64,000 nt of DNA from Emiliania huxleyi CCMP1516 (taxonomy: Eukaryota; Haptophyta; Isochrysidales; Noelaerhabdaceae), in assembly GCF_000372725.1 (NCBI RefSeq), contig NW_005199722.1, positions 24,686 to 88,685 on the forward strand, read 5' to 3'. The position numbers and the translations under genes were made by a program. Shown here one piece after another: positions 10,100-20,193 of this stretch; position 1 is the stretch's first letter; every line of letters starts with the position of its first letter. The notes under the pieces are model-generated. The model was not told the DNA's origin. It ran no database searches and saw only the letters and a program-made list of their open reading frames with translations.

Positions 10100-10794
10100 G
10101 TTGCGTAAGTATGTACCTGGACGTGCATTACGAGGTCAAGTGCTGGAACCCTCTCATCAAGTCGACGACGTCGGGGAGGGGCTCGTGGGACAATGGTGGC
10201 AGTGTGGCGTCGGTGGGCCACCTCTACGGGTTTGGAAACACGCTGGACAAGGCGTTGACGGCGGTCGTGGGGTGCAAGGAACAAAAACAAAATCTCTCTC
10301 TGCAAGGAGTTCGGCCGTCAGGTGGACGGACCGCTCGACCACTCGACTGGAAAGGGATGGGTCAAAGACCACGCGTATGGAGACGGGTGGGGCGCAGTAC
10401 TCGACGCGAAGTGGGTCCAGAAAGCCATAACGCGGCTGGTGCTCGTGGAAACTATGGGAGGCATTGCGCCGCCCACCAAGCAGTTCCTCCACGTGTTCGC
10501 CAAGGAAGCGGCGGGTGGCACCAACACGCAACACGGACCGGACGGTGTACGGGGCGGCGTCGGCGAGCGCCTCCTCCTTCGTCGTCCACCACACGCAGCA
10601 GATCTCCATGGCGGCGGTGGCGGGCGACGCCGAAAACATCAACAAGCAGGCGCGCAAGATGCGCACCAACTGGGTCACGAACAAGCAAACGGCGGACGGC
10701 TTCTTGCGCTCAGCCGCAGTGGAGGGCGCCCGTACCGCCTCACGTAAGGATCATGTAGTCCCCACAATCGCTGTCGTGGGATCGCTTGTCATGT
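10100..10794 (+). mobile_element. Retroelement-like family B, broken copy
   Basis: Reading frames in this segment contain GGIAPPTKQFLHVFAKEA and, further on, HHTQQISMAAVAGDAENINK. A minus-strand segment at about 44.23-44.78 kb encodes the related GGIAPPTKRIIFNFAKEV and HHSQQLSRAAVCGDAQNINN. The pattern resembles the region downstream of the reverse transcriptase in algal LINE-type ORF2 proteins, but this is recall, not a search. The copy is broken and ends in a 3' block shared with 9,285-9,421. It abuts the family A copy that begins at about 10,800. Confidence 0.5.
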
Positions 10795-10799
10795 GAGAG

Positions 10800-11870
10800 A
10801 GTGCCTTCTTGTTTAAAGAAAGAAAGAAACAGACAACCCAAGGGAGGGATGGGAGGACGGCACGCCGCCACCACACAGGGATTTTAAGGAGAGGAGTGTG
10901 GTGCTAGCCGTCGCCCACCCTCGGGCGTCTACCACTTCCTATCTCTCTTCGCAGTTTCTCACCAATTCTCGCAGCGACCTTCATGCCACCTCTCGTTCTT
11001 CTCACTCTCGTCCTCGTTCTCTCCCCTGCTGTTTCATCCTCTGACTCATCGCTCTCCTCGGCCTCGTTCTGAGACGCCGCTGCCGTCTGCCTTGCTCTAG
11101 CTGCTTCTCTCGCCGCTCTGCGTAACTCCGCCCTCCTCGCGGCATAATTTGGCCCCTCGAGTTTATCGAGCTCCCCTCGCGCAAGGACCACATTTCTGAC
11201 TCCCACTCCGATCATTTGCCGCCAAGTCATGTCGTTGCTCAGGTCCACTCTCTCTTCGAACACTTGTACCTCAACGGTCGGTGTTGGCACTGGGGTTCCC
11301 TTCGGGTATATCGTGACAGCTGATGGCGGGATTACCACTGGTGTTTCGTCCTCCTCCGAGTCGTCTTCCCCGGCTTCCTCTCGTTCGGCTCTACGTTCAT
11401 TACGTTCATCGTGGCTCACCCTCCATGCCGTGAACAGGCGCCCTGTCCATCCTATGTTCTTCTCCTCTGCCCGTGCCTTGGTCTTGTCGTTGTTTCGCAC
11501 CCCATGTCTGTATGGCAATCGAAGCTGCCTTCCCCACTACCTGTAGTTCCCTCGTCACCTCTCCTGCAAGCTCCCCTCTCTTTCTTTCGGGTATGGAGTC
11601 TGTCAGTGCTGGCAGCGTGTGCAGGCAATCACGGGCGCTATTTTGTCGTACTCCTCTTCGGCGAGCGCTCCAAATCTAGACCCCATTGCCTTTAACGAGG
11701 TTGCTCTCGCGCGTCTCAAGGATGTCGCCGTGTCTTTTGATTCAGGCGCCTCCCGTTCGACTCTTCCTGTCGCCCTCGCCGTGCTTCCGCATGAAGTAAC
11801 GCGCCTCTTCCTTATTTCCAGCGCAGCTGCCACTCAGTACGTGCGCCAACGACGCCTGTGGCTTTAGGTA
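10800..11870 (-). mobile_element. Retroelement-like family A, long copy
   Basis: On the minus strand, reading frames encode a charged protein containing EKNIG.TGRLFTAWRVSH, an acidic run, then NDMTWRQMIGVGVRNVVLAR, KLEGP.YAARRAELRR and RGGMKVAARIGE, ending with a stop inside the conserved 3' block and a (TTTC)n tail at about 10,808-10,835. A second copy lies at about 17.64-18.60 kb in the opposite orientation, and several 3'-end-only copies exist. The protein is unrecognised; its highly basic C-terminus could bind nucleic acid. The copy is broken. Lack of terminal repeats plus a shared 3' end argues for a non-LTR element. Confidence 0.55.
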
Positions 11871-12155
11871 TATTGTTGGCAAATCAAGACACAGAGCTCA
11901 CACAGAATCACAGCGGGAGGAAAGCGGCGAGTCGCAATTCCTGGGGTCCTTGTGGCGGGCCACCCTGCCTGTCCAGAGAGGCATGGATGCCAATCTGGCG
12001 CCTGTGGCGGCTCACTGTCTTCTTGTGTCCAGTCGTCCCAGTCTCTCCGTTCTCCGATTCTCCTCCTTGCCTCACGCGCCTCTTTTGCGGCCTCACCAAC
12101 TTCTTTGCAGGCCGTGCGCGCTTTCTCTTTTTTTCAGCGGCATTTTCACTGTGGG

Positions 12156-13280
12156 ATGCTGGATGCGTCACCGCAGGAGCCGCTGCTGGCCACAGGCAAA
12201 GGCTGTGTTCTCCTCAGTGACCACGCACTCAAGCTGCGGGCCTTGCGGATAGTGGCCGCGCTGATAGGAGTGAACGCCTGCATCCTCACGCTTCTGTTTG
12301 TGATCGCACGCACTTATCCCTCCCTCCTCTCGGCCGGGCTGCTCGCCCTCTCCTTCGGGCTTCGACACGCTGTCGACGCGGATCACATCGCCGCCATCGA
12401 CAATGTCACGAGGCGGCTTATCGCCGACGGGAAGCAGCCGCAGCTCACCGGGCTCTGGTTTTCCCTCGGTCACTCCTCCGTCGTCGGTATGATCTGCGTG
12501 GCGACCGCCTGCGGCGCGGGCTACCTTAAGCACAGCGGCGTCTTCGAGGGCGTCGGCGCGGTTGTCTCGACGGCGGTGAGCGCCTCGGTCCTCTTCCTCA
12601 TCGGCTTTGTCAACCTGTTCTCGCTGCTCGCTGCGCACCGCTCGAGCGCGAGCGCCGGCCACACCCACTCCACCTCCTTCATAGAGCGCTGCTTCCCAAA
12701 GCTACTCGAGGCCATCGACTCGCCCGCAAAGATGGCCGGCCTCGGCTTCCTCTTCGGCCTCGGCTTCGAGACGTCGAGCGAGGTTGCGCTGCTCGCCCTC
12801 TCTGCCATGAGCCCGGCCCAGGGCATCCCGCCCGCGTGCACGCTCGTGCTGCCGCTCCTCTTCGCGGGCGGCATGTCGCTCATCGACACGCTCGACGGGC
12901 TGGCCATGTCTTACGCGTACCGCGCCGCCGCGCGCGCGGGCAGCCGCGCAACCTTCAACACGTACCTCACCGCCGCTTCGTCCTTGATCGCCGTCGCCAT
13001 CGGCACCATCGAGCTGCTCGGCCTTGCCCAGCGCGAGTGGGATATCCGAGGCGGCGTCTTCTGGCACCTCATCGCCACGCTCAACGCGAACTTTGAGATC
13101 ATGGGCTACAGCATCATGGCCTTCTTCTGCGTCTCGATCCTCGCTGCTGGAGTGGCGTGGACCTGCCCAATGCGCGGCTGCGTGGTGCCGCCGCCGGACC
13201 TGACGGCCGAAGACAGCTCAGGCTTGTCGTCCGCCGGATTCCACGCTCACGCCGGTGGCGCCGAGGAAGTCCGAGCGTGA
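12156..13280 (+). CDS. NiCoT-family nickel/cobalt permease
   Basis: A single exon of 374 residues starts at the first ATG in frame. All NiCoT signatures are present in order: RHAVDADHIAAIDNVTRR in helix II, LGHSSVV in helix III, LGFETSSEVALL in helix V, and GMSLIDTLDG in helix VI. About eight hydrophobic helices span residues 20-345, and a short His-containing loop (AGHTHS) lies between helices IV and V. The family imports Ni2+ and/or Co2+ across a membrane using the membrane potential; in algae it would feed urease or cobalamin-related needs. The absence of introns fits either the host's shorter genes or past transfer from bacteria, where the family is widespread. No neighbour points to a specific partner. 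Confidence 0.92.
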   Translation: MLDASPQEPLLATGKGCVLLSDHALKLRALRIVAALIGVNACILTLLFVIARTYPSLLSAGLLALSFGLRHAVDADHIAAIDNVTRRLIADGKQPQLTGLWFSLGHSSVVGMICVATACGAGYLKHSGVFEGVGAVVSTAVSASVLFLIGFVNLFSLLAAHRSSASAGHTHSTSFIERCFPKLLEAIDSPAKMAGLGFLFGLGFETSSEVALLALSAMSPAQGIPPACTLVLPLLFAGGMSLIDTLDGLAMSYAYRAAARAGSRATFNTYLTAASSLIAVAIGTIELLGLAQREWDIRGGVFWHLIATLNANFEIMGYSIMAFFCVSILAAGVAWTCPMRGCVVPPPDLTAEDSSGLSSAGFHAHAGGAEEVRA

Positions 13281-13392
13281 CACATTATTATTCTGCCTCT
13301 GGCGGCGCTACGGGCCCGCAGAGATGTGTCAGTGTTTCACATTTCGTCGAGAGAGCGACGCGACGTCTGTGCGCGTCTCAGTATATACAACG

Positions 13393-13967
13393 CTTCTCCC
13401 GCGAAAGTTATTTAGTACGACCCCGGTTTCGGATATCGGCGAACGATCGGAAGGGTGCCGCCTGCACACAAATGGAGTCCTCGATGTGTGCACCTCAGTC
13501 CCAGAAGCTTGGAGCTTCAGGCCGCGACCACGTGGCTAGGTGGACATTATAGTGCCATTTTGGCGCCAAATCTTGGCGCGAAATGTCACGTGGTTTGGCG
13601 GGAGTGTGGTGTGCTGCGCCGCTTGCCAGCGCTGCTGTTGAGCGCCAGCTGCTGTTCCCTTCAGCCAGACGGCCGGGCCTGCGCAGCACGACCGCTGGCC
13701 TTCCTCCTGCACCACAGGAGCGCGCCAAGGCGCGTGTCTGGGCAAGCAGTGCGTCTCATCGCGATGCGAGAGTCGACGCTGTGACGCCGCCGCTCGCCGG
13801 CTAGAATGACAGTGGCAGCATTCGAGTACGCGTCGAGCTGTGCGTACCAGCACTTGTATGCGAGCTTGATGTGTCCCTGAGCTACTGCGGGGTGCGTGGG
13901 CTCAGCTGCGGAGCACGTACTGGGCGGCGGCAGGGGGGTGATACTAAATAACTTTCGCGGGAGAAGG
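13393..13967. repeat. Inverted-repeat-bounded segment (possible MITE)
   Basis: A 25-bp sequence beginning CTTCTCCCGCGAAAGTTATT at 13,393 is repeated exactly in inverted orientation ending at 13,967, and the similarity continues inwards with two mismatches to about 32 bp. No target-site duplication is evident, so the family is unknown. The 575-bp interior has no convincing gene and holds a partial palindrome around TTGGCGCCAAATCTTGGCGC. Confidence 0.6.
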
Positions 13968-14385
13968 TAGAGAGTTAGAGATTGAGTTTTTTAGATCGAT
14001 ATTTTTTATTAATTCATTATCATCAAGGGGTTTTATGAGACAATACTCGCCGCCGCAACGCGCGCAAGACCAAAAAGTTAGTCCCAAGCTGAGACATATA
14101 TTCGGCGTGTCACACACCCCGACCCACCATCCAACACTTTGTCTTTGAAAACAAGTATCTGCAGCGCAAAACATACTGACCGGCGTCACTGGCTTGCGCA
14201 CAAGAATTAACGGTACGGGGTCAACTCGCTCGCAGACAGCGCGAGTTCGACGGATGAGACGCTGAGAGATACGTACGACTAACAAAGAGAGACCAGCGGG
14301 AGAAGGGAGCGGAAGCGCACTTCGGCTCGGAATACTGTACCAGGCTGACCGGGAGAGGTACGTAGACATACCCGGCCAAATCCCC

Positions 14386-15498
14386 TCACTCGCCCTTCTG
14401 CTTGGCAGCGGCGAGCTTGGCGCAGTGGTCCAGGTACATCTTCGAGGTGCCGTGCAGCGCGTCGAGGATGCCGAGGTGGCCATAGTTGCAGGTAAACTTC
14501 TGGTGGTGGAAGTCGTGGAAGTCAGGCTGCTCATCCGGACCAAAGTGCCACGGCAGTCGAAAGCCCGAGTGGTGCACCTGCGTGCCGATGACGGCGGTGA
14601 CGATCCACATGAGGGCGAAGAAGACGTGCGCGTGCGCGACGATCAGCCCGGCGCCGAGCGGCACGATGTCCGAGAGGACAAACTCGATCGGGTGGCAGTA
14701 GATGGCGACGAGCGCGATCGGTGCGGTGAACTCGTGGTGCTTCTTGTGGATCTTGGCGTACAGCGCCTTGTGGTGCAGCGCCCAGTGCGAGTAGAAGAAG
14801 AGGATCTCGTTGCCGATGATGACCGACGCGAGGCAGAGGCAGCGCTCCTTGTGCGACGGGAGGCCCTCGTCGACGCGCAGGAAGTGATCCGTCTTGAGCG
14901 AGGCGTACACGAGCCCGGTGACGATCGGGAAGGCGACAAAGACAAGATTGCCCACCATGTTGAGCACCGCCTTGGGAAGCTTGTGCGGGTCGACGCGCTT
15001 GTTCGGCTGTACCTTGGACACCATCAGCTGCTTGAGCGCATCGGGCGTGGCGTACAGGTCGAGCGGCAGCATCAGCAGGCCGTGAAACCAGTAGGTCCCG
15101 GCGAACGCCGCGCACGCGATGACGGAGAGCCCCTTGAAGAGCGAGCCAAAGGTGACTGCAACCCAAGGGAGGAACGCGGCCCACATCGCCGGCGTGACGG
15201 ACTGGAAGGCGTAGGTGACGATCCACGCGATGGGCGAGCTGCCCATCGCAAACACAAAGAGCCAGAACTCAAACGTGGCCGCCGCCATCTCGCCCGGGTC
15301 GGCGTCCCACGCCTCAGCCATTGCCTGCTGCATTGGCTTCGCCGTCGCATTGGTCGCGTCGATGAACGGGTCGGCGTGGCTGGAGAGCTGCTGCTCCTGC
15401 TGCCGCGCGTAGAGGCTGGCACCGACAAAGGCGGCCGCGAGCGTGTTGGCGATGTCGTACGCGCGCCAGGTGGACAGCCAGTGCTTGATTCCGCTCAT
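14386..15498 (-). CDS. Fatty acid hydroxylase superfamily protein, C-4 sterol methyl oxidase-like
   Basis: A single exon gives 370 residues. The three di-iron histidine clusters are all present: HWALHH (HX3HH, about residue 235), HKKHHEF (HXXHH) and [13 protein letters not shown] (HXXHH, about residue 335). Membrane helices lie near 15-35, 75-95, 115-150, 200-220 and 270-300. The surroundings [20 protein letters not shown] and [12 protein letters not shown] match ERG25/SMO enzymes that oxidise C-4 methyl groups of sterol precursors in the endoplasmic reticulum with O2 and cytochrome b5. ERG3 C-5 desaturase or another sterol hydroxylase is the alternative. The frame stays open upstream to 15,753, but the ATG at 15,496-15,498 ([11 protein letters not shown]) fits the family start. 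Confidence 0.85.
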   Translation of the reverse strand: MSGIKHWLSTWRAYDIANTLAAAFVGASLYARQQEQQLSSHADPFIDATNATAKPMQQAMAEAWDADPGEMAAATFEFWLFVFAMGSSPIAWIVTYAFQSVTPAMWAAFLPWVAVTFGSLFKGLSVIACAAFAGTYWFHGLLMLPLDLYATPDALKQLMVSKVQPNKRVDPHKLPKAVLNMVGNLVFVAFPIVTGLVYASLKTDHFLRVDEGLPSHKERCLCLASVIIGNEILFFYSHWALHHKALYAKIHKKHHEFTAPIALVAIYCHPIEFVLSDIVPLGAGLIVAHAHVFFALMWIVTAVIGTQVHHSGFRLPWHFGPDEQPDFHDFHHQKFTCNYGHLGILDALHGTSKMYLDHCAKLAAAKQKGE

Positions 15499-15819
15499 GG
15501 TTGTTTGTGGGGCGCGGCGGCGCTGCGAAAACGCTCGGCGAATGCGACTTCCTTGGAAGTTGGCACGTCGCCTAGATAGGAGCACGAGGTTCAACAAAAG
15601 CGAGCCGTTCGAGTCGAGAGCAGCGGGCGCCCTCCGAGGGCCGGTCGTACTTCGGTTGTATGATACTGCCAGCCATGAGGTCCTCCATGTGAGGTGTCTG
15701 TGTGTCGCTCCAGCGAGCGTGCCGTCCGTCATCTCCTGTCTTGCGTCCACCAAAACACCTACCTACCTAGCAGGTAGCGCTGGTGTCCAGTCCGAGCCTG
15801 ACTGTTCTTCACCTTCCTA

Positions 15820-15912
15820 CATACACAACATGCACATGCACAACATGCACATGCACATGCACAACAACATGCATGTACATGTCCACATGTGCATGTGCAT
15901 GCATGTCGAGAG
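15820..15912. repeat. ACATGCAC-type microsatellite
   Basis: Alternating ACATGC and ACAACATGC units run through the segment, with a partial palindrome at ATGTACATGTCCACATG. It is simple-sequence DNA between the hydroxylase promoter and the next small ORF. Confidence 0.9.
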
Positions 15913-15956
15913 AACTTTGATTTGATTGATGGGTTCGTGCGTTCGTCGTACCACTC

Positions 15957-15957
<1 letters not shown>

Positions 15958-16001
<44 letters not shown>
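15958..16001. repeat. (CT)n microsatellite
   Basis: About twenty uninterrupted CT dinucleotides. Apparent ORFs across it are artefacts of the repeat. Confidence 0.95.
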
Positions 16002-16003
<2 letters not shown>

Positions 16004-16405
16004 ACTCGTTGGACGTTGGGAGAGAGATTGTTTTGTGACGTTGGTCGTTGCGGTCTAGGTTGCGGTGGGTTTGGGCATGGCAGGTTTGTTAGGAGACAGT
16101 CAGTCAGACCAACTTGCGACACATCTCTTGTAAAATTCTTTTGGTGTCGGGCTAATGAGGGGAATCTAGAGATGCTCTGGGAGAAGTTTGGCGTTGACAA
16201 CGCCCGTCAACAGTCAAAAACCGTCGATTGTGCGCTTGCAAATTGATTCCAGGCAAGCGTGCCTGCCGCCCTCGCCCGCACCCCAGAACGACGTCACAAC
16301 GACCGCCCCCGCGCACACCGCCACACCGCCACTGCTCGGCTCGATCGCCCTGCAGCGCAACCAGTAGCAGTACTGACCGCCCTGACCGTTGGCCGCGCCG
16401 TAGGG

Positions 16406-16648
16406 ATGTTCTCCAAAATCTTGGGCGAGTCCACTCTCATGCTGGCTGGCTGCGCTGGCGCGATCGCGATCCAGGCACAGCTCCTGTCGAAGGCCAAGGA
16501 CAAGCCTGAGTGCGCAGCGGCTGAAGCCGCGAGGCAGTTCGAGATGCCCTCCGACGCCGAGATCGCCGCGATGGCCAACGCAGCTCTGTCCTTTGAGAGG
16601 ACCCGCCAGCGTGGGGAGCGGCCAGCGCTCGTGCCAGCGTGCGACTGA
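16406..16648 (+). CDS. Small hypothetical protein (80 aa)
   Basis: A short ORF begins at an ATG in a favourable context (GTAGGGATG). It has a hydrophobic N-terminal segment (about residues 9-27, LMLAGCAGAIAIQAQLL) followed by a charged helix (KAKDKPECAAAEAARQFEMP). It could be a small single-pass organelle membrane protein. No family is recognised and the length is within chance, so support is modest. Confidence 0.35.
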   Translation: MFSKILGESTLMLAGCAGAIAIQAQLLSKAKDKPECAAAEAARQFEMPSDAEIAAMANAALSFERTRQRGERPALVPACD

Positions 16649-17083
16649 GGTGGCGAGGGCGTGGCTGGCAAGCGTAGCTTGCCGCCGTTTGGTGTGCTTT
16701 ATCGGGACGGGGTGTCAGCGACGGGCTGCGAGGGCAGCGCGCTTTGGTGCGGACTGTGTCGGTGCCACGAGTTCTCGCGAATGGGCACACCTAGCCGTGT
16801 TGCGTGTACTTCCGCTGATGCTGTCGCGTTGGGCGATGTAGAATAGTTATTGACAGAAGTACACATGAGCGACTATGCTCGCTTACGGGGAGACACACAC
16901 AGACAAAAACGCGCTAGCCGCTACGCGCACAGAGAGCGGAGTCGAGACGAGAGAACACGTCGACTAAAACAGGTCCGCAGACGGTGCTCGTGCACGAGTG
17001 GCCTCTGCCTCGTCGATACAGACAGGCGACAAGCGGACCGGTGATCCTCATCGACAGCAGAGCAGCGGTTAATAGCACGCCGC

Positions 17084-17605
17084 TCACGCGGCGTGTGATC
17101 CAGTAGTGTCCTCGCGAAAGACGCCAGGGGCCTCTTCCTTGCAGAGCAAGATCGGCGCAATCGGCACCTCAGCGGTGGGAGCCTCGCTGGCTCGAAGCGG
17201 GCGGGCGAGTGGCAAGTCGAAGCGCATCACAGCGGCGCGTTCACGACGACGTGCCGCTGCAGCGGCGAGAACCATCACCAACATGACGGCGGAGACAATC
17301 ATGTAGCCGCCGACGTGGCTCTGCTTCTCTTGTGGAGACGTCCTGCCCTCACTAGACGTCCTGCCCTCACTGCTGCCGCTCACTGCTGTACCCCGTGCCT
17401 TGATCGCAGTCGATTCAAAGGGCATTGACATAAGCAGCTCGGGCGAGTCGAGCGTCTTCGACCATTTGGTGCTTCGGGCCACCGCCGTTGCATCTGGGTG
17501 AACGGCCAAATTTTGTACACGTGGCTGCGGAGAGGCCGAGTCGATGGAGAGGGTGGTTGGATGCGTGGCGAACCCTAGCGCGAGGGCGGACAGTGTCGTC
17601 AACAT
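17084..17605 (-). CDS. Hypothetical secreted or plastid-targeted single-pass membrane protein (173 aa)
   Basis: The ORF begins MLTTLSALALGFATHP, a plausible signal peptide, and has one clear transmembrane helix at about residues 96-118 (GGYMIVSAVMLVMVLAAAA) followed by a basic stop-transfer (RRRERAA). The rest is Ser/Thr/Ala-rich and likely disordered; EGRTS occurs as a short tandem duplication (SEGRTSSEGRTS). No family is recognised. The start lies only some 35 bp from the 5' edge of a family A retroelement copy, so its promoter must be within or replaced by that insertion. Confidence 0.5.
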   Translation of the reverse strand: MLTTLSALALGFATHPTTLSIDSASPQPRVQNLAVHPDATAVARSTKWSKTLDSPELLMSMPFESTAIKARGTAVSGSSEGRTSSEGRTSPQEKQSHVGGYMIVSAVMLVMVLAAAAARRRERAAVMRFDLPLARPLRASEAPTAEVPIAPILLCKEEAPGVFREDTTGSHAA

Positions 17606-17639
17606 CGAGGTCCCTCCTTGTCGGAAAGCAAGGCGGCTC

Positions 17640-18600
17640 GGATGTTTGCCCGCCGGTCTCAAAAAGGAGAAAAAAGTGTGGGAAAATTAGGGGTACTCCC
17701 AGCAGGAGAGGTGACGAGGGAACTGCATGTAGTGGGGAAGGCAGCTTTGATCGCCATCCAGACATGGGTACGAAACAACGACAAGACAAGGTGCGCGGTA
17801 CGGGCAGAGGAGCGAGAGAAGAACATAGGACGGATAGGGCGCCTGTTCACGGCATGGAGGGTGAGCCACGCTGAACGTAGAGACGAAAGGGAGGAAGGGG
17901 AAGATGACTCCGACGAGGACGACACGCCACTACTAGCAAGGCCCGTCGTCACACGTTCCCACACACGTCAGCTGGAGAAGAGAGTGGTAGTCGACAAGCT
18001 GCCGAGCCCAAATCACTGTGTGTGCCACATTTCTTGTTGGCTTCAAAAATCCCCCCCGTCAGCTGTCACGATGCACCCGAACGAACGAAGGGACCCCAGC
18101 GCCAGCATCATCGGTGGAGGTACAAGTGTCCGACACGAGAAGAGTGGACCTCTGAGCAACGACATGACTTGGCGGCAAATGATCGGAGTGGGTGTCAGAA
18201 ATGTGGTCCTTGCGCGAGGACAGCTTGATAAACTCGAGGGGCCAAAGTACGCCGCGAGGAGAGCGGAGTTACGCCGAAAGGCGAGAGAAGCAGCGAGAGC
18301 AAGGGATCGGGCAGGCGTCGTCGTCGTCGCAGCACAACGCAGAGGAGAGCGACGCGCGACAGAGGAGGAAGCGACAGGAGAGAGAACGACGAGAGTGGGA
18401 CGACCGCGTCCGCGAGGTGGCATGAAGGTTGCAGCGAGAATCGGCGAGGGACTGCGAAGAGAGATTAGGAAGAGGCAGACGCCCAAGGGTGGGCGACGGC
18501 TAGCACCACACTCCTCTCCTTAAAATCCCTGTGTGGTGGCGGTGTGCCGTCCTCCCATCCCTCCCTTGGGTTGTCTGCTTTCTTTCTTTCTTTCTTTTCC
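17640..18600 (+). mobile_element. Retroelement-like family A, second long copy
   Basis: Same family as 10,800-11,870 but inverted. It encodes RIGRLFTAWRVSHAERR, an acidic patch, NDMTWRQMIGVGVRNVVLAR, KLEGPKYAARRAELRR and RGGMKVAARIGEGLRREI, then the conserved 3' block and a (TTTC)n tail. An 82-bp family C copy is nested inside at 17,975-18,056. The long open frame suggests it is younger than the first copy, but it is 5'-truncated relative to it. Element class is inferred from the shared 3' ends. Confidence 0.6.
17975..18056 (+). mobile_element. Nested family C insertion with 9-bp target-site duplication
   Basis: The 82-bp insert (GACAAGCTGCCGAGCCCAAA ... CTTGTTGGCTTCAAAAATC) interrupts the family A copy. 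CGTCAGCTG stands on both sides, at 17,966-17,974 and 18,057-18,065; the uninterrupted family A copy near 11.3 kb has a single equivalent site. This proves transposition of family C after family A. The insert is 5'-truncated compared with the copies at 9.6 and 54.6 kb. Confidence 0.75.
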
Positions 18601-18637
18601 CTGCTGTCGCGGTATTTCTTCTGCTCGCGGCTTTCTG

Positions 18638-19773
18638 TCTGAGGGAGGGTGTAGAGGATGTAGAGTGTAGAGCGCTGTAGAGCTGTAGAGATGTAGAGCG
18701 CTCTGGAGCGCTGTAGAGCTGTAGAGCTCTACATCGGGCGCGGGACGAACTGCGTGCGTTGTAGAGCGTTGTAGGGCGCGATTTTGCTGTAGAGTTTGTT
18801 GTAGAGGCTCTACAACCAACCCGCCGGGAAGGCAGTGACTCAAAGAGGTCGAGTCGCACTAATGGGATGTCTCCGAGCTTACTAGAGCTCTGATGGACGG
18901 CCCTGACTATCCCTGACACACACAGAGTCACTCTGATGGCACACAACACCCCATAACTGCGTCATCACCAGCCTGCCATGCGTCGCCGGTGCCGCATTCA
19001 TCGCAGTGCTTCTTTAGCAGGCGGTGGACTGTCGGCGGCGAGGACGGTCGCATTTGCGCAAGGCGAGGCGAGCATTCAGACGCGTTGCATGCGCCATGAC
19101 TCGCGCCAGCGCGTGCGGGAGCTCCTGGCTGAGCGTTGAGTCCAGGCGAGTTGCGCTGGCCACTATCGCTACGCCGAGCCGAGCTGACGCGCCGAGGCGC
19201 CGGCCAGTCGCAGCCGTGAGGCATGCCACAGCAGCAGAGGCACCTCCCAGGCATGCCACAGCAGCAGAGGCACCTCCCACCCATTGGGCGGGCAGACAGA
19301 AGGCCAGGGCAGCACTGGCGAGTGCAACGCGCCTCATGTCGGAGAGCGACCGTGCCTCGTTCGCCGCTCATCATGTAGAGTTTGTTGTGATCTGTGGTCT
19401 GTGAGGGTCCGCCCGCAGGCGCATTTTGTATACCGAGGCGGTGCCCGGTGCCGAACCTGTCGGACCTTAAGACAGCGTTGTAGATCCCTGGGCGAGGGTG
19501 GTGGAGAGGGCGGTCCGGCCGGCGGCGGAGCAACCACCTCCTCCCGGCGTGCCGGGAGGCAGGATGTCATCCCCCGTGATGTAGAGTTTGTTGTAGAGAT
19601 TTCACGTTGTAGAGCGCCTCTACATCGCTCTACAACGCACGCAGTTCGTCCCACGGCGGATGTAGAGCTCTACAGCTCTACAGCGCTCTACAGCGCTCCA
19701 TCCAGAGCGCTCTACATCTCTATCTACAGCTCTGAAGCGCTCACACTCACATCCTCTACACCCTCCCTCAGCT
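18638..19773. mobile_element. Foldback element with long repetitive inverted arms
   Basis: The left arm (about 18,638-18,830) is built from TGTAGAGCGCTGTAGAGCTG-like units and contains GGGACGAACTGCGTGCGTTG. The right arm (about 19,573-19,773) is its reverse complement, with CAACGCACGCAGTTCGTCCC and CCTCTACACCCTCCCTCAG at the end. The arms are nearly 200 bp and themselves consist of short palindromic CTCTACA/TGTAGAG repeats, as in foldback transposons. The interior (about 18,830-19,573) has a 30-bp tandem duplication at 19,221-19,280 and a small ORF described separately. No target-site duplication was found by eye. Confidence 0.65.
19014..19337 (-). CDS. Small ORF with signal peptide inside foldback element
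   Basis: A 107-residue frame starts MRRVALASAALAFCLPAQW, which looks like a signal peptide, and includes a tandem GGASAAVACL duplication caused by the 30-bp DNA repeat. The remainder is Ala/Arg/Leu-rich. It may be a captured gene fragment or chance coding. No family is recognised. Confidence 0.25.
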   Translation of the reverse strand: MRRVALASAALAFCLPAQWVGGASAAVACLGGASAAVACLTAATGRRLGASARLGVAIVASATRLDSTLSQELPHALARVMAHATRLNARLALRKCDRPRRRQSTAC

Positions 19774-19837
19774 GTCTGTATTCTGATAAATTGCCGTTCT
19801 TAGGTTTAGGCGGCTCCGGTGGCTTGCCTGTCTTATT

Positions 19838-19935
19838 AGTGCTAGCAGGCGCCAGTCCGCACCTGTCTCCTGTCACCTGTGTGAGGCTAGCACGCGTGTG
19901 TTAGTGCTAGCACGCGCCAGTCCGCACTTACGGCA
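19838..19935 (+). repeat. Short tandem repeat with TTAGTGCTAGCA units
   Basis: Units of the form TTAGTGCTAGCA(C/G)GCGCCAGTCC occur at least twice, followed by GCACTTGGAGCACTTGGAG. The latter 9-bp doublet also occurs near 44.13 (inverted), 55.19 and 55.47 kb. Confidence 0.6.
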
Positions 19936-20193
19936 CTTGGAGCACTTGGAGTGCAGTCATTAGCCTCACATCCAGGGCCGGGGAGCTAAGAAGCGCACCC
20001 AGCGGGCCGGATGATCGGGATCGTTACTAGAGCGCGCCGCCCGCAAATTCTTTCCTCGCTACCCAACGCGGCCAAAGGATATCCACCTCGAGAATGTCGA
20101 GAGAATTCTTTCGGCTTGTATCTTAAGAATTCTTTCGTCGTCGCCGGCAAGACACGTCCAGCTGTGGGCGCGCTGTCAGAGCACTACACGAAC

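Noticed and set aside
12156-13280. Giant-virus or bacterial island suggested by the intronless NiCoT gene and by TOP2
   Set aside because: TOP2 has 14 introns and neighbouring genes are ordinary spliced eukaryotic genes; no viral hallmark gene is present. Ancient transfer of the NiCoT gene stays possible but is not shown.
14425-15579. 384-codon open frame on the plus strand
   Set aside because: It is antisense to the sterol hydroxylase-like gene, whose histidine boxes prove the other strand is coding.
18638-19773. CRISPR-like array from the repeated TGTAGAG words
   Set aside because: Units are irregular, overlapping and palindromic with no unique spacers, and the genome is eukaryotic.
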